61,246 bases of DNA from Aeromonas caviae. Lineage in GTDB: Bacteria; Pseudomonadota; Gammaproteobacteria; Enterobacterales; Aeromonadaceae. Where the stretch lies: assembly GCF_000819785.1 (NCBI RefSeq), contig NZ_CDBK01000048.1, positions 1 through 61,246 on the forward strand. Reading direction: 5' to 3'. This document shows, piece after piece, positions 1-12,335 of the stretch. Made by a program: the position numbers and the translations under genes. Positions within the stretch are counted from its first letter, which is position 1, and every line of letters starts with the position of its first letter. The notes under the pieces were generated by a model. That model was not told where the DNA came from and ran no database searches. It saw nothing but the letters and a program-made list of their open reading frames with translations.

Positions 1-18
1 CCGCTTGGCGATACCCCA
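1..18 (-). tRNA. tRNA-Gln, 5' fragment cut by window edge
   Basis: The first 18 bases match the 5' acceptor and D-arm part of the tRNA-Gln at 61-135, on the minus strand. The rest lies outside the window. It shows that the Met-Gln array continues with at least a second tRNA-Gln. Confidence 0.85.
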
Positions 19-60
19 ACGACGATGCCTGACAGAGACCATCAAACACCATTCAAAAAA

Positions 61-135
61 TGGCTGGGGTACTAGGATTCGAACCTAGGGATGGCGAGAT
101 CAAAACCCGCTGCCTTACCGCTTGGCGATACCCCA
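61..135 (-). tRNA. tRNA-Gln (anticodon TTG)
   Basis: This 75-nt tRNA reads TGGGGTATCGCC at the 5' end, has the anticodon loop TTTTGAT (anticodon TTG), the T-loop GGTTCGAATCC and an encoded 3' CCA (TGG at 61-63 on the plus strand). The body closely matches the E. coli glnU-type tRNA. It lies 8 nt downstream of tRNA-Met and is probably cut from the same precursor. It differs from the second complete copy at 3713-3787 by one base in the variable loop. Confidence 0.97.
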
Positions 136-143
136 ACTAGAGA

Positions 144-220
144 TGGTGGCTATGACGGGATTCGAACCTGTGACCCCCGCATTATGAGTGCGATGCTCTA
201 ACCAACTGAGCTACATAGCC
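144..220 (-). tRNA. tRNA-Met (elongator, anticodon CAT)
   Basis: This 77-nt tRNA starts GGCTATGTAGCTCAGTTGG, has the anticodon loop CTCATAA (CAT), the T-arm GGTTCGAATCC and an encoded CCA. The A-T rich acceptor pairing and the match to E. coli metT/metU type make it the elongator species rather than initiator tRNA. It is the first gene of a tRNA operon that runs off the left edge, driven by the promoter at 266-294. Confidence 0.97.
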
Positions 221-265
221 AACCTTGCTTCCAGTGAGTCGTTGCCTCGTCACTGTGCGGCCGGA

Positions 266-294
266 ATTATGCGTATCTGGCTCTGGGGCGTCAA
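266..294 (-). promoter_or_regulatory. Sigma-70 promoter of the tRNA-Met/Gln operon
   Basis: On the minus strand there is TTGACG (-35, 289-294), exactly 17 bp, then CATAAT (-10, 266-271), about 45 bp upstream of tRNA-Met. The bases after the -10 (CCGGCCGC) form a GC-rich discriminator, a feature of stable-RNA promoters under stringent control. Regulation by ppGpp is inferred from that discriminator. Confidence 0.8.
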
Positions 295-418
295 CCCTTT
301 TTTTGTTTGAAAAAACGAATTTGGGTGCGTTTGGCGAGTTATTGGCCGCTGTCGTGCAAAAGCCCAACAATCTGGTTTTTTTTACGACATTCGCACCCAG
401 ATCGCGCCTCTGGCCAGA

Positions 419-448
419 TAAAAAAGAGGCCAGCAAATGCTGGCCTCT
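419..448 (-). terminator. Rho-independent terminator of ychF
   Basis: The 11-bp arms AGAGGCCAGCA and TGCTGGCCTCT (425-435 and 438-448) are followed on the minus strand by a T run. The hairpin sits just after the ychF stop codon. Confidence 0.9.
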
Positions 449-455
449 CATGGGG

Positions 456-1547
456 TTAGACGTTGAACAGGAAGTTCATGATATCGCCATCCTTGACGAT
501 GTAGTCTTTCCCTTCCGCGCGCATCTTGCCTGCTTCCTTGGCGCCTTGCTCACCCTTGTAGGTGATAAAGTCGTCGAAGGCGATGGTCTGGGCGCGAATA
601 AAGCCTTTTTCGAAGTCGGTGTGGATCTTGCCTGCGGCCTGCGGGGCGGTGGCGCCTACCGGAATGGTCCAGGCGCGCACTTCTTTCACACCGGCGGTGA
701 AGTAGGTCTGCAACTTGAGCAGCTCGTATCCGGAACGGATCACCCGGTTCAGGCCCGGTTCCTCGATGCCGAGATCCGCCATGAACTCGGCACGGTCTTC
801 GTCGTCCAGCTCGGCGATGTCCGCCTCGATGGCGCAGCAGACGACCACGACAACGGCGTTTTCGGCGGCGGCTATCTCACGGACCTGATCCAGGTAGGGG
901 TTGTTCTCGAAGCCATCTTCCGCCACGTTGGCGATGTACATGGTGGGTTTGAGGGTCAGGAAGTTGAGGTGGCTGACGGCGTCCAGCTCATCCTTGTCCA
1001 GCTTCATGCCGCGGATCATCTGGCCGTTTTCCAGGGCTACCTTGATCTTCTCCAGCACTTCCACTTCCAGCTTGGCATCCTTGTCGCCGCCCTTGGCACG
1101 CTTGGACTGGCGATTGATGGCGCGCTCGCAGGCATCCAGGTCGGAGAGGGCCAGCTCGGTGTTGATCACCTCAATGTCGTCGGCCGGGGAGACCTTGCCC
1201 GCCACGTGGACGATGTTCTCGTCCTCGAAGCAGCGCACCACGTGACCGATGGCTTCGGTTTCACGGATGTTGGCCAGGAACTGGTTGCCAAGGCCTTCGC
1301 CCTTGGAGGCACCGGCCACCAGGCCGGCGATGTCCACGAACTCCATGGTGGTCGGCACGACACGCTGCGGATTGATGATGGCCGCCAGCTGGTCGAGGCG
1401 GGGATCCGGCATGGGGACCACACCCGTGTTCGGCTCAATGGTGCAGAACGGGAAGTTGGCGGCTTCGATGCCGGCTTTGGTCAGCGCATTGAACAGGGTG
1501 GATTTGCCTACATTGGGCAGGCCCACGATACCGCATTTAAAACCCAT
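456..1547 (-). CDS. ychF: Redox-regulated ATPase YchF (OBG-family)
   Basis: This cytoplasmic P-loop NTPase of the OBG family, 363 residues, is the usual length. The Walker A motif GLPNVGKS lies at residues 9-16. The usual GTPase NKxD specificity motif is replaced by a NVAE-type sequence, as expected for YchF, which prefers ATP over GTP. A C-terminal TGS domain ends in [16 protein letters not shown]. The protein binds ribosomes and takes part in the oxidative stress response in E. coli. It follows pth on the same strand with about 130 bp between them, the conserved pth-ychF arrangement. The start is the ATG at 1547. Confidence 0.97.
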   Translation of the reverse strand: MGFKCGIVGLPNVGKSTLFNALTKAGIEAANFPFCTIEPNTGVVPMPDPRLDQLAAIINPQRVVPTTMEFVDIAGLVAGASKGEGLGNQFLANIRETEAIGHVVRCFEDENIVHVAGKVSPADDIEVINTELALSDLDACERAINRQSKRAKGGDKDAKLEVEVLEKIKVALENGQMIRGMKLDKDELDAVSHLNFLTLKPTMYIANVAEDGFENNPYLDQVREIAAAENAVVVVVCCAIEADIAELDDEDRAEFMADLGIEEPGLNRVIRSGYELLKLQTYFTAGVKEVRAWTIPVGATAPQAAGKIHTDFEKGFIRAQTIAFDDFITYKGEQGAKEAGKMRAEGKDYIVKDGDIMNFLFNV

Positions 1548-1679
1548 GGATTGTTACCTTGTTGGTGGATGCTTCAAGGGGCCGCGCGGGCGGCCCGTGT
1601 CGTGTTGCTTGACCTCGAGGCGAGGGATCTCGCCAGGGGGCCGGTCATCTTGAACTGCCTGGCGATGCAGGCTGAAGGC

Positions 1680-2276
1680 CTAGACTTTCTCGGCCTTGAA
1701 ACTGTGCAGGCGATTCATGGCCTTGGTCATGTCCTGCTTGAACAGGATGTCGGTGGCACGCAGGGACTCGTCCAGCGCGGCCTCGATCAGACTCTGCTCA
1801 CTGCTGGGCGCCTTGGTCAGCACGAAGCCGGCGACCAGCTCCTTGGCGCCTGGATGGCCGATGCCAAGGCGCAGCCGGAAGAAGTTATTGTTGTTGCCCA
1901 TCCTGGCGATGATGTCCTTGAGGCCGTTATGGCCGCCGTGACCGCCCCCTTGCTTGAACTTGGCGATGCCGGGAGGCAGGTCCAGCTCGTCGTGGGCCAC
2001 CAGGATCTCTTCCGGGGCGATCTGGTAGAAGCGCGCGAGCGCCGCCACGGCCTTGCCGGAGAGATTCATGTAGGTGTTCGGGATGAGCAGCCGCACATCC
2101 TGTCCGTCCACCAGGAAGCGGGCGGTGTGGCCGAAGAACTTGGGCTCTTCGCGCAGGCTGACATTGTGCCAGCGTGCCAGTTGCTCCACATACCAGGCGC
2201 CCGCATTGTGGCGGGTCTTGGCATATTCGGGGCCGGGATTACCCAGCCCGACAATCAGTTTGATTTGACTTGTCAC
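1680..2276 (-). CDS. pth: Peptidyl-tRNA hydrolase
   Basis: This enzyme releases tRNA from peptidyl-tRNA that has dropped off ribosomes. The family motifs are present: GLGNPG near the N terminus, the catalytic histidine in TRHNAGAW, the aspartate in [10 protein letters not shown], and [12 protein letters not shown] place the start at the GTG at 2276, giving [11 protein letters not shown] and 198 residues, because this matches the family N terminus. A GTG five codons upstream (2291, 203 residues) is also possible, and neither has a strong ribosome binding site. It is upstream of ychF and downstream of prs in a conserved gammaproteobacterial order. Confidence 0.96.
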   Translation of the reverse strand: MTSQIKLIVGLGNPGPEYAKTRHNAGAWYVEQLARWHNVSLREEPKFFGHTARFLVDGQDVRLLIPNTYMNLSGKAVAALARFYQIAPEEILVAHDELDLPPGIAKFKQGGGHGGHNGLKDIIARMGNNNNFFRLRLGIGHPGAKELVAGFVLTKAPSSEQSLIEAALDESLRATDILFKQDMTKAMNRLHSFKAEKV

Positions 2277-2477
2277 GCTTGATGTCTTCACTCGCTACTT
2301 GCCATGGGCGGATGACCCGGGGCAATGGGACGCAATATTCTAGCCGCCGAGTGGCGATCACTCAACCAAAGTGCGGCAAGGTCGGGGAAAAGCCGGACAG
2401 AAGGGCTCGGGTGGGGTGGCTCGTCCGAGGTTTTCGTCTCTTGCCGAGTGAAGGCTGGCGGTTGGCGCCAGGCACCC

Positions 2478-2509
2478 AAAAAAACAAAAACCGCCATTCG
2501 GCGGTTTTT
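2478..2509 (-). terminator. Terminator of prs
   Basis: AAAAACCGCC (2486-2495), loop ATTC, then GGCGGTTTTT form a stem. On the minus strand it is followed by a T-rich tract (TGTTTTTTTGG). It lies 17 bp after the prs stop and separates prs from pth. Confidence 0.9.
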
Positions 2510-2525
2510 GTCACGACAGGGTCTA

Positions 2526-3473
2526 TCAATGCTCGAACATGGCAGAGATGGACTCTTCGTTGCTGATGCGGCGAATCGCTTCGGCCAGCACGGAGGAGAG
2601 GGTCAGCTGCTTGACCTTGCCGACTGCCTTCATCTCCGGGGTGAGCGGGATGGAGTCGGTGATGATCAGCTCGTCGATGACCGAATTCTTGATGTTTTCA
2701 ACGGCGGTGCCGGAGAAGACAGGGTGGGTCGCATAGGCGAACACGCGCTTGGCACCACGCTCTTTCAGCGCTTCGGCCGCCTTGCACAGGGTGCCGCCGG
2801 TGTCGATCATGTCGTCGACGATGACGCAGTCACGACCGGCCACGTCGCCGATCAGGTGCATGACCTGGGAGACGTTCGGACGGGGACGACGCTTGTCGAT
2901 GATGGCGATGTCGGTGTCGTCCAGCAGCTTGGCGATGGCACGGGCACGGACTACGCCGCCGATGTCCGGTGACACGACCACGGGGGATTCGAGGTTCTTG
3001 GCCTTCATGTCTTCCAGCAGCACCGGGCTGCCGAACACGTTGTCGACGGGGACGTCGAAGAAGCCCTGGATCTGCTCGGCATGCAGGTCAACGGTCAGCA
3101 CACGGTCCACACCCACGCTGGAGAGGAAGTCTGCGACGACCTTGGCGGTGATGGGCACACGGGCGGAGCGGACGCGGCGGTCCTGACGGGCATAACCAAA
3201 GTAGGGAATAACGGCAGTGATACGGCCAGCTGAAGCACGACGCAGTGCATCCACCATGACGATCAATTCCATCAAATTGTCGTTGGTCGGGGCACAGGTG
3301 GATTGAATGATGAAGATATCGCCACCGCGTACATTCTCGTTGATCTGTACGCTGATCTCGCCGTCGCTAAAGCGACCTACGGCAGCATTGCCGAGTTTGA
3401 TAAACAGGCGATCTGCGATCTTCTGGGCTAGTTCCGGCGTTGCGTTACCAGCAAACAGCTTCATGTCAGGCAC
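2526..3473 (-). CDS. prs: Ribose-phosphate pyrophosphokinase (PRPP synthetase)
   Basis: This enzyme makes PRPP from ribose 5-phosphate and ATP for purine, pyrimidine, His, Trp and NAD synthesis. At 315 residues it is the standard class I length and nearly identical to E. coli Prs over long stretches, starting [10 protein letters not shown] and ending [13 protein letters not shown]. The catalytic flexible loop region ([13 protein letters not shown]) and the ribose-5-phosphate/PRPP loop ([10 protein letters not shown]) are intact. The start codon is GTG, as in E. coli prs. A tRNA-Gln lies about 240 bp upstream, where ispE ends, and the leader carries an inverted repeat at 3529-3548. Confidence 0.98.
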   Translation of the reverse strand: MPDMKLFAGNATPELAQKIADRLFIKLGNAAVGRFSDGEISVQINENVRGGDIFIIQSTCAPTNDNLMELIVMVDALRRASAGRITAVIPYFGYARQDRRVRSARVPITAKVVADFLSSVGVDRVLTVDLHAEQIQGFFDVPVDNVFGSPVLLEDMKAKNLESPVVVSPDIGGVVRARAIAKLLDDTDIAIIDKRRPRPNVSQVMHLIGDVAGRDCVIVDDMIDTGGTLCKAAEALKERGAKRVFAYATHPVFSGTAVENIKNSVIDELIITDSIPLTPEMKAVGKVKQLTLSSVLAEAIRRISNEESISAMFEH

Positions 3474-3528
3474 GGTTTGAAACCTCGGGGTTGCATCCAG
3501 TATGTGGGGAGTCTGATTTTAGACCCGT

Positions 3529-3548
3529 ATCGTTTGGGGGCAAACGAT
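3529..3548. repeat. Perfect inverted repeat in the prs leader
   Basis: ATCGTTTG and CAAACGAT, separated by GGGG, lie 56-75 bp upstream of the prs start. The element can form an 8-bp hairpin in the leader RNA, and its right arm (GCAAACGATTT) resembles the core of a PurR operator. The E. coli prs leader is under PurR control, so an operator is plausible but unproven. Confidence 0.5.
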
Positions 3549-3712
3549 TTAGCAAGATGACGGACAAGGTCTCTGGGCGATGTCGAGGATGGCGTCTCAT
3601 CACCCGCAGGGTGGGTGGACGGGAATCCACCTTGAGCGCCATCGCGTCAGATTGGCCCAAGACACATCGACGAGGTCAACACCTCCCGATGCGGCCTCAA
3701 CAAGGAGAGAGT

Positions 3713-3787
3713 TGGCTGGGGTACTAGGATTCGAACCTAGGAATGGCGAGATCAAAACCCGCTGCCTTACCGCTTGGCGATACCCCA
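3713..3787 (-). tRNA. tRNA-Gln (anticodon TTG) overlapping ispE
   Basis: This complete 75-nt tRNA with anticodon TTG and encoded CCA is identical to the copy at 61-135 except for one base in the variable loop (CATTC here, CATCC there). It stands alone between ispE and prs on the same strand. Its first 21 nt (3767-3787) also encode the last six residues and the stop codon of ispE, so the acceptor strand and D-arm are shared with a protein-coding frame. Confidence 0.97.
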
Positions 3788-4648
3788 ATCACTCACTTGT
3801 TGCAAAGTGACGAAGAGTGGTGATATGTTCTCGCCCTTGGCGACAAACCCATCCCAGCCTTCCGGCACTCTTGCCAACACCTTTCGAGCAGCCATTTCGT
3901 CTTCAAATCGAGCAAAGACGCAGGCGCCAGTGCCCGTCATTCTTGACGGCGCGTATTCTAGCAACCAGCCGAGCGCATTGGCAACCTCGGGGTGGCGCTT
4001 TTTCACCAGCAGTTCGCAATCGTTTTTCCACTCTCCTGCCAGCAGATTGTCCAGGGTCATCTTGGGGGTGTTGCGGGGCAGGTCGGGATCCTGGAACACG
4101 GCGGCGGTGACCACATGGCAATCCGGCTTGAGTACCAGGTACCAGGCATCCGGTACCTCGATCTGTTGCAACCGCTCCCCCACGCCCTCGGCGAAGGCGG
4201 CCTTGCCCCGCACGAACACCGGCACGTCGGCGCCCAGCTGTACGCCGAGCTCGGCCAGCTCGTCTTCACTCAAGCCGGCTTGCCAGAGGTGGTTCAGGGC
4301 CACGAGGGTGGTGGCCGCGTCCGACGAGCCGCCCCCGATGCCACCGCCCATGGGCAGTATCTTCTCCAGCCGGATATGGGCTCCCTGCGGACTGGCCAAC
4401 CGGCTCTGCAACAGGCGGGCAGCCCGGATGATGAGGTTCTGTTCATCGGGCACGCCGGGTATGGCCGGGCTCAAGGTGAGCTGGTCGCTGCCGGGGATCG
4501 GCTCGAATTCGAGCCAGTCGCCGTGGTTGAGGAAGATGAAGAGGGTCTGCAGTTCGTGGTAGCCATCGGGGCGGCGGCCGTTGACGTGCAGGAAGAGGTT
4601 GAGCTTGGCCGGGGCGGGCCAGCGGATCGGCGCCTGGTCGTGCATCAT
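3767..4648 (-). CDS. ispE: 4-diphosphocytidyl-2-C-methyl-D-erythritol kinase
   Basis: This GHMP-family kinase phosphorylates CDP-methylerythritol in the MEP isoprenoid pathway. The N-terminal [13 protein letters not shown] and the ATP-binding glycine-rich loop [16 protein letters not shown] are clear, and 293 residues fits the family. I place the start at the ATG at 4648, which overlaps the lolB stop in an ATGA junction; a second ATG follows at once. The open frame upstream of this is lolB antiphase sequence and not coding. The last codons, W-G-I-A-K-R-stop, are read from inside the tRNA-Gln gene at 3713-3787. RNase P cutting at that tRNA 5' end would remove the stop codon from the mRNA. Confidence 0.95.
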   Translation of the reverse strand: MMHDQAPIRWPAPAKLNLFLHVNGRRPDGYHELQTLFIFLNHGDWLEFEPIPGSDQLTLSPAIPGVPDEQNLIIRAARLLQSRLASPQGAHIRLEKILPMGGGIGGGSSDAATTLVALNHLWQAGLSEDELAELGVQLGADVPVFVRGKAAFAEGVGERLQQIEVPDAWYLVLKPDCHVVTAAVFQDPDLPRNTPKMTLDNLLAGEWKNDCELLVKKRHPEVANALGWLLEYAPSRMTGTGACVFARFEDEMAARKVLARVPEGWDGFVAKGENISPLFVTLQQVSDWGIAKR

Positions 4649-5223
4649 GGTGTCAGGGTCCACTCGTTGATCTGCAGCTTGAGACGGCTCTCCTGCCCGG
4701 TCATGGTGAGCAGGTGGGGCAGGCGATAGCCGTCCTGATCCCGATAGTCCCCGTAGACGATCTGCCACTGGCCGTCGCGCACGCTGGCGAGGCTGGCATC
4801 GGGGTTGAGCTCGAATTCGGCCTGCCCCGGCAATCCCTTGATCCACTCAGGCAGCCCGGCCACCGGAATGTGCCAGCCGGTGAGCTGATAGACCAGGAGC
4901 TCGGCATCCTGGCTCTGGTGCTGTTTTCCGTCGTTGTCGAGCAGAGTCACCTCGCCGCCGGTGCGGGAGAGTTCCAGAATATGGGTGCCGATGAGGCTGG
5001 TGAGGTTGAGGCGATAGTCATCGCCGTTTTGCTGCCAGTTGAGGCGGGCGCTGCCCTTCTGGCGGGCGGTGATGATGGCCATCTTGCCCGACAACTGCCA
5101 GTGTGTGAGGCGTTCGAGGCGGGCGCGCTCCTGCTGCCAGTTGACCTGATCCCGCTGGGGTTGGGTGGTGGTACAGCCCGCCAGCACCAGCAGGCAGGCG
5201 AGGGAGAAGATACGCAACAACAA
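4645..5223 (-). CDS. lolB: Outer-membrane lipoprotein LolB
   Basis: LolB receives lipoproteins from LolA and inserts them into the outer membrane. At 192 residues it has an N-terminal signal peptide ending in the lipobox LAGC, so the mature protein starts at Cys16 or nearby, and a LolB-like beta domain ([32 protein letters not shown]). The start is a TTG, the first of three in a row, with GGAG seven bases upstream. It is divergent from hemA and overlaps ispE by 4 bp, matching the hemA/lolB-ispE-prs order of enterics. Confidence 0.93.
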   Translation of the reverse strand: MLLRIFSLACLLVLAGCTTTQPQRDQVNWQQERARLERLTHWQLSGKMAIITARQKGSARLNWQQNGDDYRLNLTSLIGTHILELSRTGGEVTLLDNDGKQHQSQDAELLVYQLTGWHIPVAGLPEWIKGLPGQAEFELNPDASLASVRDGQWQIVYGDYRDQDGYRLPHLLTMTGQESRLKLQINEWTLTP

Positions 5224-5348
5224 GGTGGAGCTCCGCAGATGAGGTTTGCGACAGTATAAGGGGCGGCCGTATTGCTTTTAAAGACTTACCCTTTCTCGTA
5301 CAATTGTCGGCCTCTACACCCTGTGCATGAAACGATCATCACCCACCC

Positions 5349-6608
5349 ATGAGTCTGCTTGCCCTCGGAATCAACCACAACACCGCCAGTGTCGCCTTGC
5401 GGGAGCGGGTCGCCTTTGGCCCGGACCGCATCGATCGCGCCCTGCGTGAGCTGGTGGAGCAGCCTGGCGTCAGCGAGGCGGTGATTGTCTCCACCTGCAA
5501 CCGCACCGAGCTCTATTGCAGCCTGGAGCAGGGGCAGGGGGAGCAGGTGCTGAACTGGTTGCAGCGGTTCCACGCGCTGGAGGCGAGCGAGGTGCTCTCC
5601 GCCATCTACCGGCACCAGGACGAGGAAGCGGTGCGACACCTGATGCGGGTGGCCTGCGGCCTCGACTCCCTGGTGCTGGGGGAGCCGCAGATCCTGGGGC
5701 AGATCAAGCAATCCTACGCCCACGCCCAGCAGGCGGATGCGGTGAAAGGATCCCTGGAGCGCCTGTTCCAGAAATCCTTCTCGGTGGCCAAACGGGTGCG
5801 CACCGACACCGAGATCGGCGCCAGCGCGGTGTCGGTGGCCTTCGCCGCCGTGAGCCTGGCCCGCCGTATCTTCTCCGATCTCTCCCAGACCAAGGTGCTG
5901 CTGGTGGGCGCCGGCGAAACCATCGAACTGGTGGCCCGCCACCTGCGCGAGCAGAGCGTGACCCGGATGATGGTGGCGAACCGGACCCTGCAACGGGCCC
6001 AGTTGCTGGCAGAGGAGTTCGGTGCCCAGGTAATGACCCTGGAGGAGATCCCGGACTACCTGCACGAGGCGGACATCGTCATCAGCTCCACGGCAAGCCC
6101 CCTGCCCATCATCGGCAAGGGCATGGTGGAGCGGGCGCTCAAGGCGCGTCGCTTCAAGCCCATGTTCCTGGTGGATATCGCCGTGCCCCGCGACATCGAA
6201 GCCGAGGTGGACGAGCTCTCCGATGCCTATCTCTACACGGTGGACGATCTGCAGGGCATCATCGAGCAGAACCTGGAGACCCGCAAGCGGGCGGCCGCCG
6301 AAGCGGAACTCATCGTGCAGGAAGAGCGCGACGAGTTCATGGGCTGGTATCGCAGCCAGCACTCGGTGGATCTCATTCGCGATTATCGCCATCAGTCACA
6401 GCAGGTCGCCGACGAAGAGTTGCAGCGGGCCCTGCTGGCCCTGCAACAGGGTGAAAATGCCGAGCAGGCGCTCAAGGCCATGGCCCATCGCCTCACCAAC
6501 AAGCTGATCCACGCACCGACCCAGGCCCTGCGCCAGGCCGCCGCCCAGGGGGACAGCCACAAGCTGGCCCAACTGCGTCAGGTGCTGGGATTGTCACAAG
6601 AATCATAG
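5349..6608 (+). CDS. hemA: Glutamyl-tRNA reductase
   Basis: This is the first enzyme of C5-pathway tetrapyrrole synthesis, reducing glutamyl-tRNA to glutamate semialdehyde with NADPH. The catalytic cysteine lies in STCNRTELY, an NADPH-binding Rossmann region follows ([17 protein letters not shown]), and a C-terminal dimerisation helix ends the 419-residue protein. A good -10 element (TACAAT, 5299-5304) lies 45 bp upstream. It is the first gene of the hemA-prfA-prmC-sirB2-sirB1-kdsA cluster. Confidence 0.98.
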   Translation: MSLLALGINHNTASVALRERVAFGPDRIDRALRELVEQPGVSEAVIVSTCNRTELYCSLEQGQGEQVLNWLQRFHALEASEVLSAIYRHQDEEAVRHLMRVACGLDSLVLGEPQILGQIKQSYAHAQQADAVKGSLERLFQKSFSVAKRVRTDTEIGASAVSVAFAAVSLARRIFSDLSQTKVLLVGAGETIELVARHLREQSVTRMMVANRTLQRAQLLAEEFGAQVMTLEEIPDYLHEADIVISSTASPLPIIGKGMVERALKARRFKPMFLVDIAVPRDIEAEVDELSDAYLYTVDDLQGIIEQNLETRKRAAAEAELIVQEERDEFMGWYRSQHSVDLIRDYRHQSQQVADEELQRALLALQQGENAEQALKAMAHRLTNKLIHAPTQALRQAAAQGDSHKLAQLRQVLGLSQES

Positions 6609-6612
6609 TGTT

Positions 6613-6633
6613 GGGACGGCCCTTTGCCGTCCC
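6613..6633 (+). terminator. Hairpin between hemA and prfA
   Basis: GGGACGGC, loop CCTTT, then GCCGTCCC directly follow the hemA stop. No T run follows, so this is more likely an RNA-stability or attenuating hairpin than a full terminator. Confidence 0.5.
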
Positions 6634-6658
6634 GTCCTCCATCGAGAATCCAAGAGTC

Positions 6659-7746
<1,088 letters not shown>

Positions 7747-7747
<1 letters not shown>

Positions 7748-8580
7748 TGCAGATCCAGCAGGCCCGTGCCCATATCATGGCGACCCTGGCCTCCGGGGAA
7801 TCCCCCCGTGCCGACGCCGATGCCCTGCTCTGTCATCTGCTGGATTGCCGGCGCAGCTATCTGATGACCTGGCCGGAGCACGAGCTCGATGCCGCCCAGC
7901 AGGCGACCCTGGCGGGCTGGCTTGCCCGTCGCCTCAATGGTGAGCCCATTGCCCACCTCATCGGCGAGCGGGAGTTCTGGTCGCTGCCGCTGAAAGTGAG
8001 CCCGGCCACCCTGATCCCGCGCCCCGATACCGAGGTGCTGGTGGAACAGGCGCTGGCCCGCCTGCCGGGCGGCCCCTGCGCCCTGCTGGATCTGGGCACG
8101 GGCACCGGTGCCATCGCCCTTGCGCTCAAGTCTGAGCGACCGGATGCCGATGTATGGGCGGTGGACAGGATGCCGGCCGCGGCCGCGTTGGCCCGCACCA
8201 ACAGCGCCGCCCTGGGGTTGCCCATCGAGGTGCGCGACGGCAGCTGGTTTGCGCCGCTCTCGGATGCACCGCGCTTTGCGATGATCGTCTCCAACCCGCC
8301 TTACATCGACGGGACGGACCCCCATCTTCACGAGGGGGACGTGCGCTTCGAGCCGCGCTCCGCCCTGGTGGCGGAGGAGCAGGGGCTGGCGGATATCCGC
8401 CTCATCGTCACCCAGGCGCCCGCCCATCTGGTGCCAGGTGGCTGGCTGTTGCTGGAACACGGCTGGGATCAGGGGGAGGCGGTGCGTCAACTCCTGCTGC
8501 AACAAGGCTACGTCCAGGTGGAAACCGTGCGCGATTACGGCGATAACGAGCGGGTGACCCTGGGGCGCCTGGCTCAGTGA
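7747..8580 (+). CDS. prmC: Release factor glutamine methyltransferase
   Basis: PrmC methylates the glutamine of the GGQ motif in RF1 and RF2. The 277-residue protein has an SAM-binding region (LLDLGTGTGAIALALKSE) and the NPPY catalytic signature (MIVSNPPYIDG) that holds the target glutamine. The ATG overlaps the prfA stop by one base, so the methyltransferase is translationally coupled to its substrate. Confidence 0.97.
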
Positions 8581-8622
8581 TATGACGGGCGGGCCCGGTC
8601 TGCCCCTGTTCAAGGAAATCTT

Positions 8623-9006
8623 ATGTATGTTGTTCTCAAGCATCTGCACCTCACCCTGATTGCCGGGGCCGTGCTGATGTTTATCCTGCGCTTTTACTGG
8701 TTGCAGACCGGCTCCGCGCTGGCAGGGGGCGCCCGCACCCTCAAGATCAGCGGCTGGCTCAACGGCCTGGTGGTGCTCTCCGGTGTGCTGCTCTGCATGG
8801 TGCTGGGTCTCAACCCCCTCAACAACGCCATTCCCTGGCTGGCCGAGAAGCTGACGTCCATCCTGGTGGTGGCGTTTCTGGCCATGATGGCGCTGCGTCT
8901 GGCCCGCAGCAACGGCATCCGCTGGTTTGCCTTCCTGGGCGCACTGGGGTGGATCTTCTTTATCGCCAAGCTTGCGGTGCAAAAGCAGGCCAGCCTGTTC
9001 GGCTAG
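8623..9006 (+). CDS. sirB2: SirB2 family inner-membrane protein
   Basis: This 127-residue protein has four predicted hydrophobic helices (about residues 7-24, 44-66, 77-92 and 98-116) and the family-typical start MYVVLKHLHLT. SirB2-family proteins are found next to sirB1 and kdsA across gammaproteobacteria; the biochemical role is not established. The original link to Salmonella invasion gene regulation is weak. Confidence 0.9.
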   Translation: MYVVLKHLHLTLIAGAVLMFILRFYWLQTGSALAGGARTLKISGWLNGLVVLSGVLLCMVLGLNPLNNAIPWLAEKLTSILVVAFLAMMALRLARSNGIRWFAFLGALGWIFFIAKLAVQKQASLFG

Positions 9007-9017
9007 GAAGGATGACG

Positions 9018-10684
<1,667 letters not shown>

Positions 10685-10701
10685 TCGCGATTTTTACTAT
10701 C

Positions 10702-10730
10702 AAAAATGCCCCGCCATGCGGGGCATTTTT
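10702..10730 (+). terminator. Terminator of kdsA
   Basis: AAAAATGCCCCGC, loop CAT, GCGGGGCATTTTT: a 13-bp perfect stem ending in a T run, 18 bp after the kdsA stop. Confidence 0.95.
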
Positions 10731-10973
10731 ATTTCCGTCATTTTCATTTGGTGCTCTTCGGCGTCCATTGCGACCATGTTTCCGTGGTGTTAATGATGTT
10801 AAATATGTTGTGTGATTGATGTCTCTTATTTGCTTCTTATGACATGCAAAAGTAGCGACCGTCAGGATGGCAAAAAGGTATGAAGCGGGTGAGATAACCC
10901 TATTTCTCGCCGCAGACTGCTGCATGCGTTATTTGCTGTCAGTGGAGTCACACTTATTAACAGGACGTTGAGC

Positions 10974-12257
10974 ATGCACAAGAAAATTGTCAGTAGCCTC
11001 TATTTTCAGGTGATATTGGCAATCACCATCGGAATATGTCTGGGACATGTCTATCCGAGTCTGGGCGCAGATATGAAACCCCTTGGTGATGGCTTCGTTA
11101 AATTAATCAAGATGATCATCGCCCCCGTCATTTTTTGTACCGTGGTCACCGGCATTGCCGGCATGGAAAGCATGAAGGCGGTGGGCAAAACCGGTGCCAT
11201 TGCGCTGATCTATTTTGAAGTGGTGAGCACCCTGGCCCTCATCATCGGTCTGTGCGTGGTCAACGTGCTGCAGCCCGGGGCCGGTATGAATGTGGATCCC
11301 TCCTCACTCGACGCCAGCGCCATCTCCGTCTATGCGGATCAGGCCCAGTCCCAGGGGATAATTCCCTTCCTGCTGGATGTGATACCGGCCAGCGTCATCG
11401 GTGCCTTTGCCGGCGGCAATATACTCCAGGTGTTGCTGTTTGCCGTCCTGTTCGGATTTTCCCTGCATCATATCGGGGAGAAGGGAAAACCCATCTTCAA
11501 TATCATCGATGGTTTCTCTCAGGTTATTTTCGGCATCATCAACATGATCATGAAACTGGCGCCGATCGGGGCATTTGGTGCCATGGCATTCACCATAGGG
11601 AAATACGGTATTGGTTCTTTGGTGCAGCTGGGGCAATTAATTGCTAGCTTCTATCTGACCTGCCTGCTGTTTATTTTTCTGGTGCTCGGCAGTATCGCCA
11701 AAGCCAATGGCTTCAGCATTGTGCACTTTATTGCCTATATCCGGGAAGAACTGTTGATCGTGCTCGGAACATCCTCGTCGGAATCCGTATTGCCGCGCAT
11801 GCTGGTGAAAATGGAGGCGCTGGGCTGCAAGAAATCGGTGGTGGGTCTGGTGATCCCGACCGGTTACTCATTCAACCTGGACGGCACCTCCATCTATCTG
11901 ACCATGGCAGCCGTCTTCATCGCCCAGGCGACCAACACCCCGCTGGACCTGTTCCATCAGCTCACCCTGCTGGTGGTGCTGCTTATCTCCTCCAAGGGGG
12001 CGGCCGGAGTCACGGGGAGTGGCTTCATCGTGCTGGCAGCCACCATCTCGGCGGTAGGGCATCTGCCGCTGGCCGGGCTGGCGCTGATCCTCGGGATTGA
12101 TCGCTTCATGTCGGAGGCGCGCGCCCTGACCAACCTCATCGGCAACGGGGTGGCGACCCTGGTGGTGGCCCGTTACTGCGATCAGCTCGACGAGGCCACC
12201 ATGCAGGACGCCCTGGCGAAACCCGTGGTAGCAAGGCCGGTGGACCTGCGAAGCTGA
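10974..12257 (+). CDS. dctA: C4-dicarboxylate:H+ symporter DctA
   Basis: This inner-membrane transporter of the glutamate/dicarboxylate (DAACS) family takes up succinate, fumarate and malate under aerobic conditions. It aligns with E. coli DctA nearly end to end, sharing [20 protein letters not shown], the serine-rich re-entrant loop GTSSSES and [13 protein letters not shown] use the ATG at 10974 because AGGAC at 10962-10966 is then 7 bp away; a TTG two codons upstream would be too close. It has about 240 bp of upstream sequence to itself and converges on grcA through a shared terminator. Confidence 0.96.
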   Translation: MHKKIVSSLYFQVILAITIGICLGHVYPSLGADMKPLGDGFVKLIKMIIAPVIFCTVVTGIAGMESMKAVGKTGAIALIYFEVVSTLALIIGLCVVNVLQPGAGMNVDPSSLDASAISVYADQAQSQGIIPFLLDVIPASVIGAFAGGNILQVLLFAVLFGFSLHHIGEKGKPIFNIIDGFSQVIFGIINMIMKLAPIGAFGAMAFTIGKYGIGSLVQLGQLIASFYLTCLLFIFLVLGSIAKANGFSIVHFIAYIREELLIVLGTSSSESVLPRMLVKMEALGCKKSVVGLVIPTGYSFNLDGTSIYLTMAAVFIAQATNTPLDLFHQLTLLVVLLISSKGAAGVTGSGFIVLAATISAVGHLPLAGLALILGIDRFMSEARALTNLIGNGVATLVVARYCDQLDEATMQDALAKPVVARPVDLRS

Positions 12258-12287
12258 CCCAGGTTCCGGCGGCGATCATCACCCATG

Positions 12288-12315
12288 AAAAAACGGCCCG
12301 AGGGGGCCGTTTTTT
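12288..12315. terminator. Bidirectional terminator between dctA and grcA
   Basis: AAAAAACGGCCC and GGGCCGTTTTTT form a 12-bp perfect stem with A/T tracts on both sides. It can serve dctA on the plus strand and grcA on the minus strand. Confidence 0.92.
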
Positions 12316-12335
12316 ATCTCTTTACGCAGGGCGCC

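Noticed and set aside
225..2282. A long plus-strand open frame opposite ychF and pth
   Set aside because: The minus strand carries ychF and pth with full family motifs. The antisense frame has no recognisable domain; long antisense frames are common in GC-rich genes.
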